Source of the DNA: an uncultured Collinsella sp.
GTDB taxonomy: Bacteria; Actinomycetota; Coriobacteriia; Coriobacteriales; Coriobacteriaceae
DNA length: 21,266 bases
NCBI GenBank assembly: GCA_900546085.1
Contig: URBS01000022.1
Span: 1 to 21,266 of the forward strand
Direction of reading: 5' to 3'
The translations under genes and the position numbers were made by a program. Below, piece after piece: positions 6,582 through 15,645 of this stretch (position 1 is the first letter of the stretch; each line of letters begins with the position of its first letter). Below the pieces are notes generated by a model. The model made no database searches. It saw only the letters and a list, made by a program, of their open reading frames with translations, and was not told the DNA's origin.

Positions 6582-7988
6582 ATGCCTCTTGCTGATGTCT
6601 TTAGCCTGCTCGTTTTGGGTCAGGGCAAATCCGGTCTCGATGTCGCCCGCTGGGCGCTGGCACATCCAGAGCGCGTAAGCGCCGTTACCGTGTATGGCGG
6701 CGGCACCTCTGAGCCCAATGACGCCACGCGTGCGCTCGAGGCTGCCGGTGCGTCGTTTGTCTATGGGACCGAACAGGTCGAGGGCGCCTATGACGTATGC
6801 GTGACGTGCCCGGGCATCTCGGAGTTCTCGGGCTTCTTTAAGGCCGGGCGCGAGCATACCGCCCAGATTATGGGTGAGCCCGAGTTTGCCTATCGCCTGT
6901 CGCCCGATAACTGGATTGCCATCACGGGCACCAACGGCAAGACGACCACCACGTCGCTGACCGATTATCTGCTCAAGGCTTCCGGTGAGGCCAGTGTAGC
7001 TGTCGGCAACATCGGTGAGCCGCCTATCAACGAGATTGACGGCCGAGCCCACAACGAGTGGTTTGTGGCCGAGCTCTCGAGCTATCAGATTGCTACGACC
7101 ACCGAGCTCCACCCTCGCGTGGCGGTGCTGCTCAACATCACTCCCGACCACTTGGGCTGGCATAAGAGCCATAAGAACTATGCGCTTGCCAAGATCAAAC
7201 TGTTTGACAATATGGTCGATGACGATCTGGTGGTCGTCGACGTCGAAGACGCCGGCATTCACGAGTTCGATGAGTACATCTACACGCCGGGTCGTCGCAT
7301 CTGCAAGGTTGCCTTTGACGAGCCAGAGGGTGAGGATGTCGCCTTTGTGCGCGATGGCAAGATGATCGTGCGCCTGAAGGGCGTCGAGACCCCGCTCATC
7401 GCTACATCCGAGCTCAAGATCTCGGGCCATCATAATGTTATCAATGCCCTGTGCGCTGCCACGGCTGTCCTGGCCGTCGGTGCCAATCCCGAGGGCATTT
7501 GCCGCGGTCTGGCCTCGTTCCAGCCGCTCGAGCACCGCGTGGAGCCGTGCGGCGAGATTGACGGAGTGCGCTACGTCAACGATTCCAAGGCGACCAACAC
7601 CGACGCGGTCGAGAAGGCACTGACGGCATTTCCCGATGACAACGTGATCTTGCTGCTCGGCGGCCACGATAAGGGCACGCCGCTCACGGACTTCGCGCGC
7701 GTCGTTATGGATAACGTGCGCTCGGTCGTCTGCTTTGGCGATGCGCGCGAGCGCTTTACCGCCGCTATGGACGAGGCCGATGTCGATGGCGATGTGGATA
7801 TCGCCCAAGCGGATGACCTACGCGATGCCGTGGACGTTGCCCGTTCGCTGTCGAGCCGTGGCGACGTGATCTTACTTTCTCCTGCCTGCTCTTCGTTCGA
7901 TGAGTTCTCGGGCTATGAGGAGCGCGGCCGCGTGTTTAAGGACTACGTGGCTCAGCTTGCCGCTGCAGCGAAATCGCAAATGGAATAG
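6582..7988 (+). CDS. murD: UDP-N-acetylmuramoyl-L-alanine--D-glutamate ligase MurD
   Basis: MurD is the ATP-dependent cytoplasmic ligase that adds D-glutamate to UDP-MurNAc-L-Ala. The 468-residue product begins with a Rossmann-type UDP-binding segment, VLGQGKSGLDVARW (11-24). It then shows the P-loop ITGTNGKTTTT (114-124), GNIG (142-145), ELSSYQ (164-169) and the LNITPDHLGWH stretch (184-194). The C-terminal domain has NDSKATNTDA, LLLGGHDKG and LLSPACSSFDEF, all MurD hallmarks. No strong Shine-Dalgarno precedes the ATG, but the Rossmann motif begins only ten residues in, which supports this start. The order mraY-murD-ftsW-murG is the classic dcw order. Confidence 0.96.
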   Translation: MPLADVFSLLVLGQGKSGLDVARWALAHPERVSAVTVYGGGTSEPNDATRALEAAGASFVYGTEQVEGAYDVCVTCPGISEFSGFFKAGREHTAQIMGEPEFAYRLSPDNWIAITGTNGKTTTTSLTDYLLKASGEASVAVGNIGEPPINEIDGRAHNEWFVAELSSYQIATTTELHPRVAVLLNITPDHLGWHKSHKNYALAKIKLFDNMVDDDLVVVDVEDAGIHEFDEYIYTPGRRICKVAFDEPEGEDVAFVRDGKMIVRLKGVETPLIATSELKISGHHNVINALCAATAVLAVGANPEGICRGLASFQPLEHRVEPCGEIDGVRYVNDSKATNTDAVEKALTAFPDDNVILLLGGHDKGTPLTDFARVVMDNVRSVVCFGDARERFTAAMDEADVDGDVDIAQADDLRDAVDVARSLSSRGDVILLSPACSSFDEFSGYEERGRVFKDYVAQLAAAAKSQME

Positions 7989-7997
7989 GGGTTGCCG

Positions 7998-9518
7998 GTG
8001 AGAGAGGAGAGCCCCCGACAAGGTATGAAGAGGCCCGACTCGGACCGTGCTTCCTCGCGGCGTAGCACACCGCGTTCCGGTCGCGGCGGGCAGTCGTTTA
8101 GCGAACGCTATATTGCCGGCGTTCCCGCCCGCATCATGCGCCCCCGTCTGATATTTATGGCCTGCCTGTTTACTTTGGTGTGCTTTGGTCTGCTGATGGT
8201 GTACTCGGCGTCTTCGGTCGAGGCGCTGCACGAGAATGGCTCGGCGACGTTTTTCCTGGGTCGACAGGCCGCGTTTGCCGTGGCTGGTGTTCTGGCGCTG
8301 ATTGCCATCGTGCGCGTTTTGCCGGACAGCTGGTTTGGGGAGGATGTGCTCAGGATCTTCCTTATCGGCATGATAGGGCTACTGTTTCTGGTGTTCTTGG
8401 TGGGCAGCGGCAGCCGTGGCGCCACGCGCTGGCTCAACATCGCCGGTATTCAGTTCCAGCCTTCCGAGTTTTTAAAGCCATTTGCCATTGCGTATTCGGC
8501 CATCATGCTTGATCGCTTCTTTTCGCCCGGTGGCAACATCAACGAATTCCTTCGCAAGATGGGCATCTACCTGGGTATTTCGCTCTTTCTGATCTTTATC
8601 CAGCCCGATTTCGGTACTGTCCTGATCATCCTGTTGACCCTCATGTGCATGGCGTTGTTTGCGGGTCTCGACCCGAGATTTATCATCGGCGTGCTAATCT
8701 TCGGCATTCTCGTGATCGTGATTGCACTTGTCGCAGAGCCGTACCGTATGGTGCGTATTCAGGTTGCCTTGAACCCTTGGGCTGACGAGTATGGTGACGG
8801 CTATCAGGCCACGCTTGCCATCATGGCCTTTGCCTCGGGCGGTCTGTTCGGCCGTGGCATCGGCAACTCAACCATGAAGTACTCGTATCTGCCCGAGGCG
8901 CACAATGACTACATCCTGGCCATCATTGGCGAGGAAGTCGGCTTTGTCGGAACCGTGCTGTTCTTCTTGGTGTTTGCGATGCTGATCTACTCGGCGTTTC
9001 GCATTGCCGAGCAGGCGACCGATCGTCGGGGCGCGCTTATGGCGTCTGGCTCCGCGGTCATTCTCGCGGTGCAGTTTTTGATTAACGCGCTGGGCATCCT
9101 CAACGTGTTTCCCATGACGGGCAAACCGTTGCCGTTTATTAGCTACGGCGGTTCGTCGATTATTGTGTCGCTTATGCTTGCCGGGTTGATCCTGCGCGTT
9201 TCGTACGAGAGCGCCCGCCGCGATGAGTATGACCGTCGCCGCGAGAGCTTTGCCGTTATGGATGAGAGTACCGCCGGCGTGCCCCACGTGCGCGGCGGGC
9301 GGTCTTCGCGTAACGGCTTTACCGTTCTGGATGGCTCTGCGACCGAGCCGGCAGCCCGTCCGCGTCAGCGAACGGCGCCGCAAGGTCGTCCGCAGCGCCC
9401 AACTCCTCGCAATGCGGGCGGCGGATATAATCGAATCGATTTGAACTCGGACCCGTCGGCGCGTTTGCGCACCGACGACCAGGGACCGCGTGTACGAAGG
9501 GACTACCATGACCGATAA
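7998..9518 (+). CDS. ftsW: SEDS-family septal peptidoglycan polymerase FtsW
   Basis: FtsW polymerises lipid II at the septum together with FtsI. The protein is polytopic (about ten membrane helices between residues 50 and 405). Its SEDS motifs are GSRGATRWLNI, QFQPSEF, QPDFGT, LPEAHNDYILAIIGEEVG and FPMTGKPLPFISYGGSS. The Asp in HNDYI (304 from this start) matches the essential SEDS aspartate. The start is ambiguous: GTG 7998 has AGGGG (7987-7991) six bases upstream, TTG 7992 lies in the same frame, and ATG 8025 would shorten the N-terminus by nine residues. Both cytoplasmic ends are unusually long: a basic N-terminus of about 45 residues, and an Arg/Pro/Gly-rich C-terminal tail of about 100. 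The last 11 bases overlap murG. Confidence 0.95.
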   Translation: MREESPRQGMKRPDSDRASSRRSTPRSGRGGQSFSERYIAGVPARIMRPRLIFMACLFTLVCFGLLMVYSASSVEALHENGSATFFLGRQAAFAVAGVLALIAIVRVLPDSWFGEDVLRIFLIGMIGLLFLVFLVGSGSRGATRWLNIAGIQFQPSEFLKPFAIAYSAIMLDRFFSPGGNINEFLRKMGIYLGISLFLIFIQPDFGTVLIILLTLMCMALFAGLDPRFIIGVLIFGILVIVIALVAEPYRMVRIQVALNPWADEYGDGYQATLAIMAFASGGLFGRGIGNSTMKYSYLPEAHNDYILAIIGEEVGFVGTVLFFLVFAMLIYSAFRIAEQATDRRGALMASGSAVILAVQFLINALGILNVFPMTGKPLPFISYGGSSIIVSLMLAGLILRVSYESARRDEYDRRRESFAVMDESTAGVPHVRGGRSSRNGFTVLDGSATEPAARPRQRTAPQGRPQRPTPRNAGGGYNRIDLNSDPSARLRTDDQGPRVRRDYHDR

Positions 9519-10623
9519 AATGACCGTTGCTATTGCAGCCGGCGGCACGGCAGGACACATCAACCCCGCGCTCGCCTTGGCCGAAGAACTGCGTGACCGT
9601 GGCCACCACGTTGTGTTCGTGGGCCAGTCGCGCAAGCTCGAGGGTCGTTTGGTCCCCGAGGCTGGGTTTGATTTTGTGCCCATTACGGTCACGGGCTTCG
9701 ACCGCTCCCGTCCTTGGACGGCGCTGACCTCGCTGTGGCGTGTCAATAAGGCCAAGCGTGCGCTCGCCCGTCATTTCTCAAAGGTCGGCAAGCCCGATGC
9801 CGCCATCGGTTTTGGTGCCTATGTCGAGGTTCCGCTGCTGGGGTGGTGCAAGGGCGCAGGCGTTCCGTATCTGCTGCATGAGCAGAACTCTGTTCCGGGC
9901 CTGGCCAACAAGATGATGAACTCCCACGCCGCCCGCGTGTGCATCTCGGTGCCGGCAGCGCGTTCGGTCTTTGAGCGCGAAGGTGGCCCTGACCACGTGC
10001 TCATGACCGGCAACCCCGTACGTCGCTCGGTGATCGAGGGCGATCGCGCTCGCGGCCGCAAGGCACTTGGCGTTCCCGAGGACGCTACGCTGCTGCTCGT
10101 CTTTGGCGGTTCACTTGGCGCCCAGCACCTCAACGAGCGCGTGACTTCGCTCAAAAACGAGCTGCTTTCGCGCAAGAACCTCTATGTGTTGCATTCGACG
10201 GGTGCCGACGGCTTTGAGGAGACCGAGCGCGCTTTGGCGCTGACGCCCGAGGAGGCGAAGCGTTACCGCGTCCAGCCTTACATCGACAACATGGGCGATA
10301 TGCTGGCTGCTGCCGATTTGGTGCTCTCGCGTTCGGGTGCATCGAGCGTGGCCGAGATCGCTGCGCTCGCCGTGCCCTCGGTGCTCGTGCCGTATCCGCA
10401 TGCGACGGCCGACCACCAAACCACCAATGCTCGTTATCTGGTCGACGCCGGGGCCGGCGTGCTCTGCGCCGATGCCGATATCGACGGTTCTGCCTTTGCC
10501 GATGAGCTGCTGCACCTGGTCGATGACGCGGCGGCGCGCGACGCCATGCGTCAGGCGGCGCGTGGTCTGGCTCAGGATAGAGCCGCCGCTCTTCTGGCGG
10601 ATGCGGTAGAGGGTTTGCGTTAG
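9508..10623 (+). CDS. murG: UDP-GlcNAc:lipid I N-acetylglucosaminyltransferase MurG
   Basis: MurG is a peripheral membrane glycosyltransferase (GT-B fold, family GT28) that adds GlcNAc to lipid I, giving lipid II. The N-terminal loop AAGGTAGHINPALALAEEL is the family G-loop. The C-terminal half has the G-rich loop FGGSLGAQHLN and the UDP-GlcNAc site RSGASSVAEIAALAVPSVLVP, followed by ATADHQTTNA. ATG 9508 is preferred because AAGGGA (9497-9502) sits five bases upstream and the protein then starts ten residues before the G-loop; an in-frame GTG at 9490 lacks support. The product is 371 residues, near normal. It overlaps the end of ftsW by 11 bases. A 97-base gap, in which I see no clear promoter or terminator, separates it from murC. 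Confidence 0.96.
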   Translation: MTDKMTVAIAAGGTAGHINPALALAEELRDRGHHVVFVGQSRKLEGRLVPEAGFDFVPITVTGFDRSRPWTALTSLWRVNKAKRALARHFSKVGKPDAAIGFGAYVEVPLLGWCKGAGVPYLLHEQNSVPGLANKMMNSHAARVCISVPAARSVFEREGGPDHVLMTGNPVRRSVIEGDRARGRKALGVPEDATLLLVFGGSLGAQHLNERVTSLKNELLSRKNLYVLHSTGADGFEETERALALTPEEAKRYRVQPYIDNMGDMLAAADLVLSRSGASSVAEIAALAVPSVLVPYPHATADHQTTNARYLVDAGAGVLCADADIDGSAFADELLHLVDDAAARDAMRQAARGLAQDRAAALLADAVEGLR

Positions 10624-10720
10624 TTAGACGGGATATCTTCGGTCGCCCTCGCGCTGATGCGGTAGGTGCGGTACAGTTAACGGGTTACAGGCAGTGTTTA
10701 CGCAAGGAGTACACGAGCAC

Positions 10721-12139
10721 ATGGCTGATTCCCAGACTGCAACCTCCGCGCCCGAGTTTAAGAGCGCCCACTTTATCGGTATCGGCGGCGCCGGCATGAG
10801 CGGCATCGCCCTCGTTCTGCACGAGCGCGGTTATGCCGTTACCGGCTCCGACCTTAAGACGTCACGTTATATCCGCCAGCTTACCCGCGCTGGTGTGAAG
10901 GTGCATGTGGGCCATGAGGCCGCCACGATCGACGAGGTCAAGCCCGACGTGGTTGTTGTCTCCACCGCTATTCCGGAGTCCAACCCTGAACTCGTGCGCG
11001 CTCGCGAGCTTGGTATTCCCGTGTGGCCCCGTGCCAAGATGCTCTCTGCTTTGGGCCACGGCTACACCACCGTCGCTGTTGCCGGCACGCATGGCAAGAC
11101 CACCACGTCTTCGATGTGCGCCACCATGCTCGACCGCATGGGTCTGGATCCGAGCTTCCTGATCGGTGGCATCGTCGAGGGCTATGACACGAACGGCAAG
11201 AACGGCTCGGGCGACTACTTTGTCGCCGAGGCCGACGAGTCCGACAGCTCCTTCCTGTTCCTGAACCCCAACGTGGTCATTGTGACCAACGTCGAGGCCG
11301 ACCACCTCGATCACTACTCTGGTATCGAGGAGATCGAGGCAACTTTCGCCAAATTCATGAGCCTGGTGGGCGAGGACGGCACCGTCATCGTCTGCGGTGA
11401 GGACCCGCATCTGGTCGAGCTCGCCAAGTCGACGGGCCGTCACGTGCTTTCCTACGGCTTTGCCGAGAGCAACGACATCGTCTGCATGCACCCGGATGTC
11501 AAGGGCATCCAGAGTGACTTTATCGTTCGCTTTGAGGACGGCACTGAGCGCGCTGTGGAGATCAAGAGCAATCCCGGTCGCCACAACATGCTCAACGCCA
11601 CGGCGGTGCTCACCGTCGCCCATGTCCTGGGCCTTGACATCGACGCCGCCGCCAAGGCGCTCTCGAGCTTTGAGGGCGTCCGCCGTCGCTTTACCCACGT
11701 GGGCGATATCGATGGCATCACCGTGGTCGATGATTACGGCCATCACCCCACCGAGATCAAGGCGACGCTTGCTGCCGCTTTCTCGCTGGGCTACAAGCAC
11801 GTCGATGTCGTGTTCCAGCCGCACCGCTATTCGCGCCTGCAGGCCCTGTGCGACGACTTTGCCGATGCATTTGCCAATGCCGATAAACTGCTGCTGATTG
11901 ATGTGTTCTCGGCTGGCGAGATGCCCATTCCGGGTGTCACCTCTAAGATGCTCGCCGATACCGTGCGCGCCAAGCATCCTGGCAAGGAGGTCGTGTACTG
12001 CTCCAGCCGTCTTGAGCTCAATCAGGAGCTCGAGCAGATGGTGGGCGAGGGCGACCTGCTGCTCACCATGGGTGCCGGCGACGTTACGACCGTCGGTCCC
12101 GAGTTCATTGAGTATCTGACTGCCAAGAAAGACGCTTAA
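10721..12139 (+). CDS. murC: UDP-N-acetylmuramate--L-alanine ligase MurC
   Basis: MurC is the ATP-dependent ligase that adds L-alanine to UDP-MurNAc, the first peptide-stem step. The 472-residue protein opens with the Rossmann motif HFIGIGGAGMSGIA (17-30). It continues with the P-loop AGTHGKTTTSSM (121-132), EADESDSSFL (170-179) and NVEADHLDHY (190-199). The C-terminal domain has DDYGHHPTEIKATL and FQPHRYSR, diagnostic of MurC. ATG 10721 is preferred because AAGGAG (10704-10709) is upstream, although the 11-base spacing is slightly long. An in-frame GTG at 10694 has no ribosome site. murB begins five bases after its stop codon. Confidence 0.97.
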   Translation: MADSQTATSAPEFKSAHFIGIGGAGMSGIALVLHERGYAVTGSDLKTSRYIRQLTRAGVKVHVGHEAATIDEVKPDVVVVSTAIPESNPELVRARELGIPVWPRAKMLSALGHGYTTVAVAGTHGKTTTSSMCATMLDRMGLDPSFLIGGIVEGYDTNGKNGSGDYFVAEADESDSSFLFLNPNVVIVTNVEADHLDHYSGIEEIEATFAKFMSLVGEDGTVIVCGEDPHLVELAKSTGRHVLSYGFAESNDIVCMHPDVKGIQSDFIVRFEDGTERAVEIKSNPGRHNMLNATAVLTVAHVLGLDIDAAAKALSSFEGVRRRFTHVGDIDGITVVDDYGHHPTEIKATLAAAFSLGYKHVDVVFQPHRYSRLQALCDDFADAFANADKLLLIDVFSAGEMPIPGVTSKMLADTVRAKHPGKEVVYCSSRLELNQELEQMVGEGDLLLTMGAGDVTTVGPEFIEYLTAKKDA

Positions 12140-12144
12140 GTCTA

Positions 12145-13056
12145 ATGGGTCTGTTTAACGCCGTCATGGCGCTCTCGGGCATGATCGACACGGATGTGAT
12201 CGAGGACGAGCGCCTTGCGCGTCATACGAGCTATCGTATCGGCGGCAAGGCCGACCTCTTTGTGACGTGCCATAGCTATCATGCCCTCCGCCGCGCCGTG
12301 GCGGTGCTCGATCGCGAGCAGGTGCCGTGGGTCATCATCGGCAAGGGCTCCAATCTGCTGGTTGCCGATGGCGGTTATCGCGGTGCCGTCATTTCGCTCG
12401 GACGTGAGTTTCAGCGCACGGTTGTTGCCGATGACGGTTGTACGCTGACGGTCGGTGCGGGCGTGATGTTTGCGCGCCTGGTCAACGATGCCCTGTCGCG
12501 TAGCCTCTCGGGCCTTGAGTTTGCCGTTGGCATTCCTGGTTCGGTCGGCGGTGCGATATCTATGAATGCCGGCACACGGACCGAGTGGATTGGCTCGCTG
12601 GTTGAGGATGTCGTAACGTTTGACCCGGCATCCGGTATCAAGCATTATGCGGGGTCCGAGATCACTTGGGGCTACCGCGAATGTAGCCTTCCCCGCAATG
12701 AGATCATCCTCGAGTGCGTGTTCAAGCTTAAACCGGCGCCCAAGGCCGACATTCGCGAGCGCATGGAGCGGTACCTGACGAGGCGCAAGCGTACGCAGCC
12801 CATGGGTCGCGCATCCTGCGGGTCTGTCTTTCGCAACCCGCCCGATGCGAGTGTGGGCAAGCTTATCGAGGATTGTGGATTAAAGGGTTTTTCGATTGGC
12901 GGCGCGGAAGTTTCGCCCGTTCACGCTAATTTTATCGTTAATAACGGAACTGCCTCGGCCGATGACGTTGCCGCGGTTATCAGACATGTGCACGAAAAGG
13001 TGAGGGAGGCGTATGGCATCGAGCTCAGACCGGAAGTTAAATTCCTCGGCTTCTAG
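12145..13056 (+). CDS. murB: UDP-N-acetylenolpyruvoylglucosamine reductase MurB (type II-like)
   Basis: MurB is the FAD- and NADPH-dependent enzyme that reduces UDP-GlcNAc-enolpyruvate to UDP-MurNAc. The 303 residues carry the FAD-binding motif IIGKGSNLL (64-72) and PGSVGGAISMNAG (131-143). The catalytic serine lies in SCGSVFRNP (Ser227), followed by AEVSPVHANFI and the terminal acid in RPEVKFLGF (Glu297). The overall length and the SCGSVFRNP region resemble the shorter type II enzymes of Gram-positives. There is no good Shine-Dalgarno, and the ATG lies five bases after the murC stop codon, so reinitiation is likely. The 3' end overlaps ftsQ by 44 bases. Confidence 0.96.
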   Translation: MGLFNAVMALSGMIDTDVIEDERLARHTSYRIGGKADLFVTCHSYHALRRAVAVLDREQVPWVIIGKGSNLLVADGGYRGAVISLGREFQRTVVADDGCTLTVGAGVMFARLVNDALSRSLSGLEFAVGIPGSVGGAISMNAGTRTEWIGSLVEDVVTFDPASGIKHYAGSEITWGYRECSLPRNEIILECVFKLKPAPKADIRERMERYLTRRKRTQPMGRASCGSVFRNPPDASVGKLIEDCGLKGFSIGGAEVSPVHANFIVNNGTASADDVAAVIRHVHEKVREAYGIELRPEVKFLGF

Positions 13057-14269
13057 AGCATCGAAACCCACCTTCCGCCGCGCCGGAGGGCGTTCCGGCG
13101 CGCCTGCCAAACCTCAACGCAATACCGTCGCGCACTCTAAGTCTGTCGGGCATGCTCGACAGACCAGTCGTCCGGTCGTCGGCTCGCAGCTCGGTAATCG
13201 TCCGGCCGCAAAAAAGTCCTCGCGTCCCTCGACGACGTCAAAGCCTGTTATGGGCGCCAAGCCTGCCCGTCCCATGGCAGCTCCCAAGCCCTCGACGGGA
13301 ACTAAAGCGGCGCGTCCAGGTCGCACGCTGGGCGCATCGAAACCGCGCTCGCTGACATCGGTGCCGGCTACCGCCAAGAAGCCTTCGAGTAAAAAAGGTT
13401 TCAACCCGTTATCTTCACTTGGAGCGATGGCAAATAAAACATCAGACGCCGCTTCTGTCGTTACAGGCAAAGGCAAAATCGTGGGCGGCGTTCTGGCCGT
13501 CTTGGCCGTGCTCGTCGTCGTTGCCACCGTGGTGATCAACTCTGGACTGTTTACTGCCACTGATATTCAGATTCAAGGCAGCGAGCATGTGACGAAGCAC
13601 GATGCTATCCAGCTGATCGACTTGCCCGAGGGAACGTCGCTTTTTAACGTCGATCCCGACCAGATTACCGAGGATCTCAAGCAGAACCCGTGGGTTTCGG
13701 GCGTGGATGTCCAGCGCCAGTTTCCCCATACGCTTATCATCACGCCGACGGAGCGTAAAGTTATCGCCATTGCGTATATCAGCTCCGATGACCTTGCCTG
13801 GGCTATCGGAGACGATGACACCTGGATCGCCCCGCTGTCGACGTCGGTCGAAGTGGACGACCAGGGCAACGTCATCACGACAGGGCAGGGCTCAAATACC
13901 TTGACCGGAATCGATGCCGCGCTGGCGCTCGCCAAGCATTATGGCGCGGTGTTGTTGACTGATGTCTCGGCGGATGTCGCTCCGGTTTCCGGCCAGGCGG
14001 TGAACTCCAAAGCCGTTAAGGCCGGCCTGGATTATGTGCGTGGTTTTTCGAGCGAGTTCTTGGGACAAGTCAAGGATATTTCCACGCCTTCGGTCGAAGC
14101 CATCTCGGCAAACCTCAATAACGGCATTGAGGTGTCGCTGGGCGATTCGGACGATATCGCCAAGAAGGAACGCGTAGTCACCAAGTTGCTTTCGCAGGTA
14201 GAGGGCGTAACGTATATCAATGTGCGCTCTCCGGGCAACTACACATTTAGGAATGCTCCGACCTCGTAG
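13013..14269 (+). CDS. ftsQ: Cell division protein FtsQ/DivIB with a long basic N-terminal tail
   Basis: This is a bitopic divisome protein linking early and late division proteins. The 418 residues consist of a cytoplasmic low-complexity tail rich in Lys, Arg, Pro, Ser and Ala (1-150), one membrane helix (about 157-177), a POTRA domain (about 182-250, from FTATDIQIQGSEHV) and a beta domain ending in YINVRSPGNYTFRN (401-414), typical of the family. FtsQ is usually about 250-300 residues, so the tail accounts for the extra length. The chosen start lies inside murB (44-base overlap) and is preceded by AGGGAGG (13003-13009), whose nearest G-rich part is close to the ATG. The next in-frame ATG with a sensible product would shorten the tail strongly. 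Position before ftsZ is the standard order. Confidence 0.92.
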   Translation: MASSSDRKLNSSASRASKPTFRRAGGRSGAPAKPQRNTVAHSKSVGHARQTSRPVVGSQLGNRPAAKKSSRPSTTSKPVMGAKPARPMAAPKPSTGTKAARPGRTLGASKPRSLTSVPATAKKPSSKKGFNPLSSLGAMANKTSDAASVVTGKGKIVGGVLAVLAVLVVVATVVINSGLFTATDIQIQGSEHVTKHDAIQLIDLPEGTSLFNVDPDQITEDLKQNPWVSGVDVQRQFPHTLIITPTERKVIAIAYISSDDLAWAIGDDDTWIAPLSTSVEVDDQGNVITTGQGSNTLTGIDAALALAKHYGAVLLTDVSADVAPVSGQAVNSKAVKAGLDYVRGFSSEFLGQVKDISTPSVEAISANLNNGIEVSLGDSDDIAKKERVVTKLLSQVEGVTYINVRSPGNYTFRNAPTS

Positions 14270-14468
14270 CGCTGGTTGATGCTTTGTTGAGGGGCCATAC
14301 CACGCCGTTTATCTGGTTTGTTTGGTTTTCACGGTCAATTATTTGACTGATACGTTCATAATGTGCAAACATAATACGGTTTACCTTTGCATTTACTTTC
14401 AACCTGAAGGTTAATGTGCGCAGGGGTCGACCCATGCTATGGCTATAACCTTTGTTCGGAGGACCGAC
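14270..14468 (+). promoter_or_regulatory. AT-rich ftsQ-ftsZ intergenic region, probable ftsZ promoter region
   Basis: These 199 bases are clearly more AT-rich than the genes around them. Promoter-like pieces include TTGACT (14343-14348), CATAAT (14357-14362 and 14370-14375), and TTGCAT (14387-14392) followed 17 bases later by GTTAAT (14410-14415). A 12-base palindrome AACCTGAAGGTT lies at 14401-14412. No single -35/-10 pair is convincing by eye. Dedicated promoters before ftsZ are common in other bacteria, so this region probably adds transcription for ftsZ. No gene is seen in it. Confidence 0.4.
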
Positions 14469-15623
14469 ATGCACGAGACAGAGATCAACAACTACCTTGC
14501 CGTCATTAAGGTGGTCGGCGTCGGCGGCGGCGGTACCAACGCGGTCAATCGAATGATCGAAGAGGGCATCCGCGGCGTCGAGTTTGTTGCCATCAACACC
14601 GATGCTCAGGCACTCGCGATCTCTGATGCCGATATCAAGGTGCACATCGGCACCGACCTTACCCGCGGCCTGGGCGCCGGCGCCAATCCCGAGGTTGGCC
14701 GCAAGGCTGCCGATGAGTCCCGCGACGACATCGCCGAGGCGCTCGCTGGCGCCGACATGGTGTTTATCACCTGCGGCGAGGGCGGCGGCACCGGTACCGG
14801 CGCTGCTCCCATCGTTGCCGATATCGCGATGAACGAGGTCGGCGCACTGACCGTCGCCGTCGTGACCAAGCCCTTCACCTTCGAGGGCCGCAAGCGTAAG
14901 AAGAGCGCCGAGGAGGGCATCAAGACCCTCTCCGATTGCGTCGACACCATGATCGTCATTCCTAACGATAAGCTGCTCGACATCGCCGAGAAGAAGACCA
15001 CCATGCTCGAGGCCTTCGCGATTGCCGATGGCGTCCTTTCCCAGGGCACCCAGGGCATCACCGACCTCATCACCGTCCCCGGTATCATCAACTTGGACTT
15101 CGCCGATGTTAAGACCATCATGAAGCAGGCCGGTACCGCCATGATGGGTATCGGTACCTCTTCTGGGGATACTCGTGCCGTCGACGCTGCCCAGCAGGCC
15201 ATCTCCAGCCCGCTGCTCGAGAGCTCCATCGATGGTGCCACGCGCGTGCTGCTCTCCATCGCCGGTTCCAAGGACCTGGGCATCCAGGAGATCAGCGACG
15301 CCGCCGACGTTGTCGCCAACGCCGTCGACCCCGAGGCCAACATCATCTTCGGTACCGTTGTCGACGAGTCCCTGGGCGATCAGGTGCGTATCACCGTCAT
15401 CGCTACGGGCTTCTCCGACTCCAACGTCAACCGTCAGGACGAGCTCTTTGCTGCTCAGCAGTCTCAGAGCAAGGCCGCTGCCTCCGCTGAGCCGCAGCGC
15501 ACCGCTCCGGCTGCCAGCCCGGCTCAGGCCGCTCCGACCCGCAACGTCGGTGGTACTGAGCTGCCCAACTTTGGCAACGACCAGTTCGAGCTTCCCGACT
15601 TCCTGAAGCGCGGTAGCTTCTAG
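14469..15623 (+). CDS. ftsZ: Cell division GTPase FtsZ
   Basis: FtsZ is the tubulin-like GTPase that forms the Z ring and positions the septal machinery. The 384 residues contain the nucleotide site VGVGGGGTNAVNRM (16-29), the tubulin signature GGGTGTGAAP (105-114) preceded by GE as in actinobacterial FtsZ, and the T7 synergy loop NLDFAD (Asn208, Asp210, Asp213). A variable Ala/Pro/Gln-rich linker runs from about 325 to 362. The C-terminal conserved peptide FELPDFLKR (373-381) docks membrane anchors. ATG 14469 is chosen because GGAGGA (14458-14463) lies five bases upstream; an ATG at 14439 lacks a ribosome site. ftsA is absent, so another anchor (SepF in most actinobacteria) is expected outside the window. 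A strong terminator follows 22 bases downstream. Confidence 0.98.
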   Translation: MHETEINNYLAVIKVVGVGGGGTNAVNRMIEEGIRGVEFVAINTDAQALAISDADIKVHIGTDLTRGLGAGANPEVGRKAADESRDDIAEALAGADMVFITCGEGGGTGTGAAPIVADIAMNEVGALTVAVVTKPFTFEGRKRKKSAEEGIKTLSDCVDTMIVIPNDKLLDIAEKKTTMLEAFAIADGVLSQGTQGITDLITVPGIINLDFADVKTIMKQAGTAMMGIGTSSGDTRAVDAAQQAISSPLLESSIDGATRVLLSIAGSKDLGIQEISDAADVVANAVDPEANIIFGTVVDESLGDQVRITVIATGFSDSNVNRQDELFAAQQSQSKAAASAEPQRTAPAASPAQAAPTRNVGGTELPNFGNDQFELPDFLKRGSF

Positions 15624-15645
15624 TTCGTTTTTCTCAACGACCTGC

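Noticed and set aside
5916..7808. A 630-codon open frame on the minus strand opposite mraY-murD
   Set aside because: It is the antisense shadow of two clear conserved genes, has no recognisable motif or ribosome site, and reflects GC-rich codon periodicity.
10862..11977. A 371-codon minus-strand frame opposite murC
   Set aside because: It is antisense to all MurC core motifs, with no independent evidence of coding.
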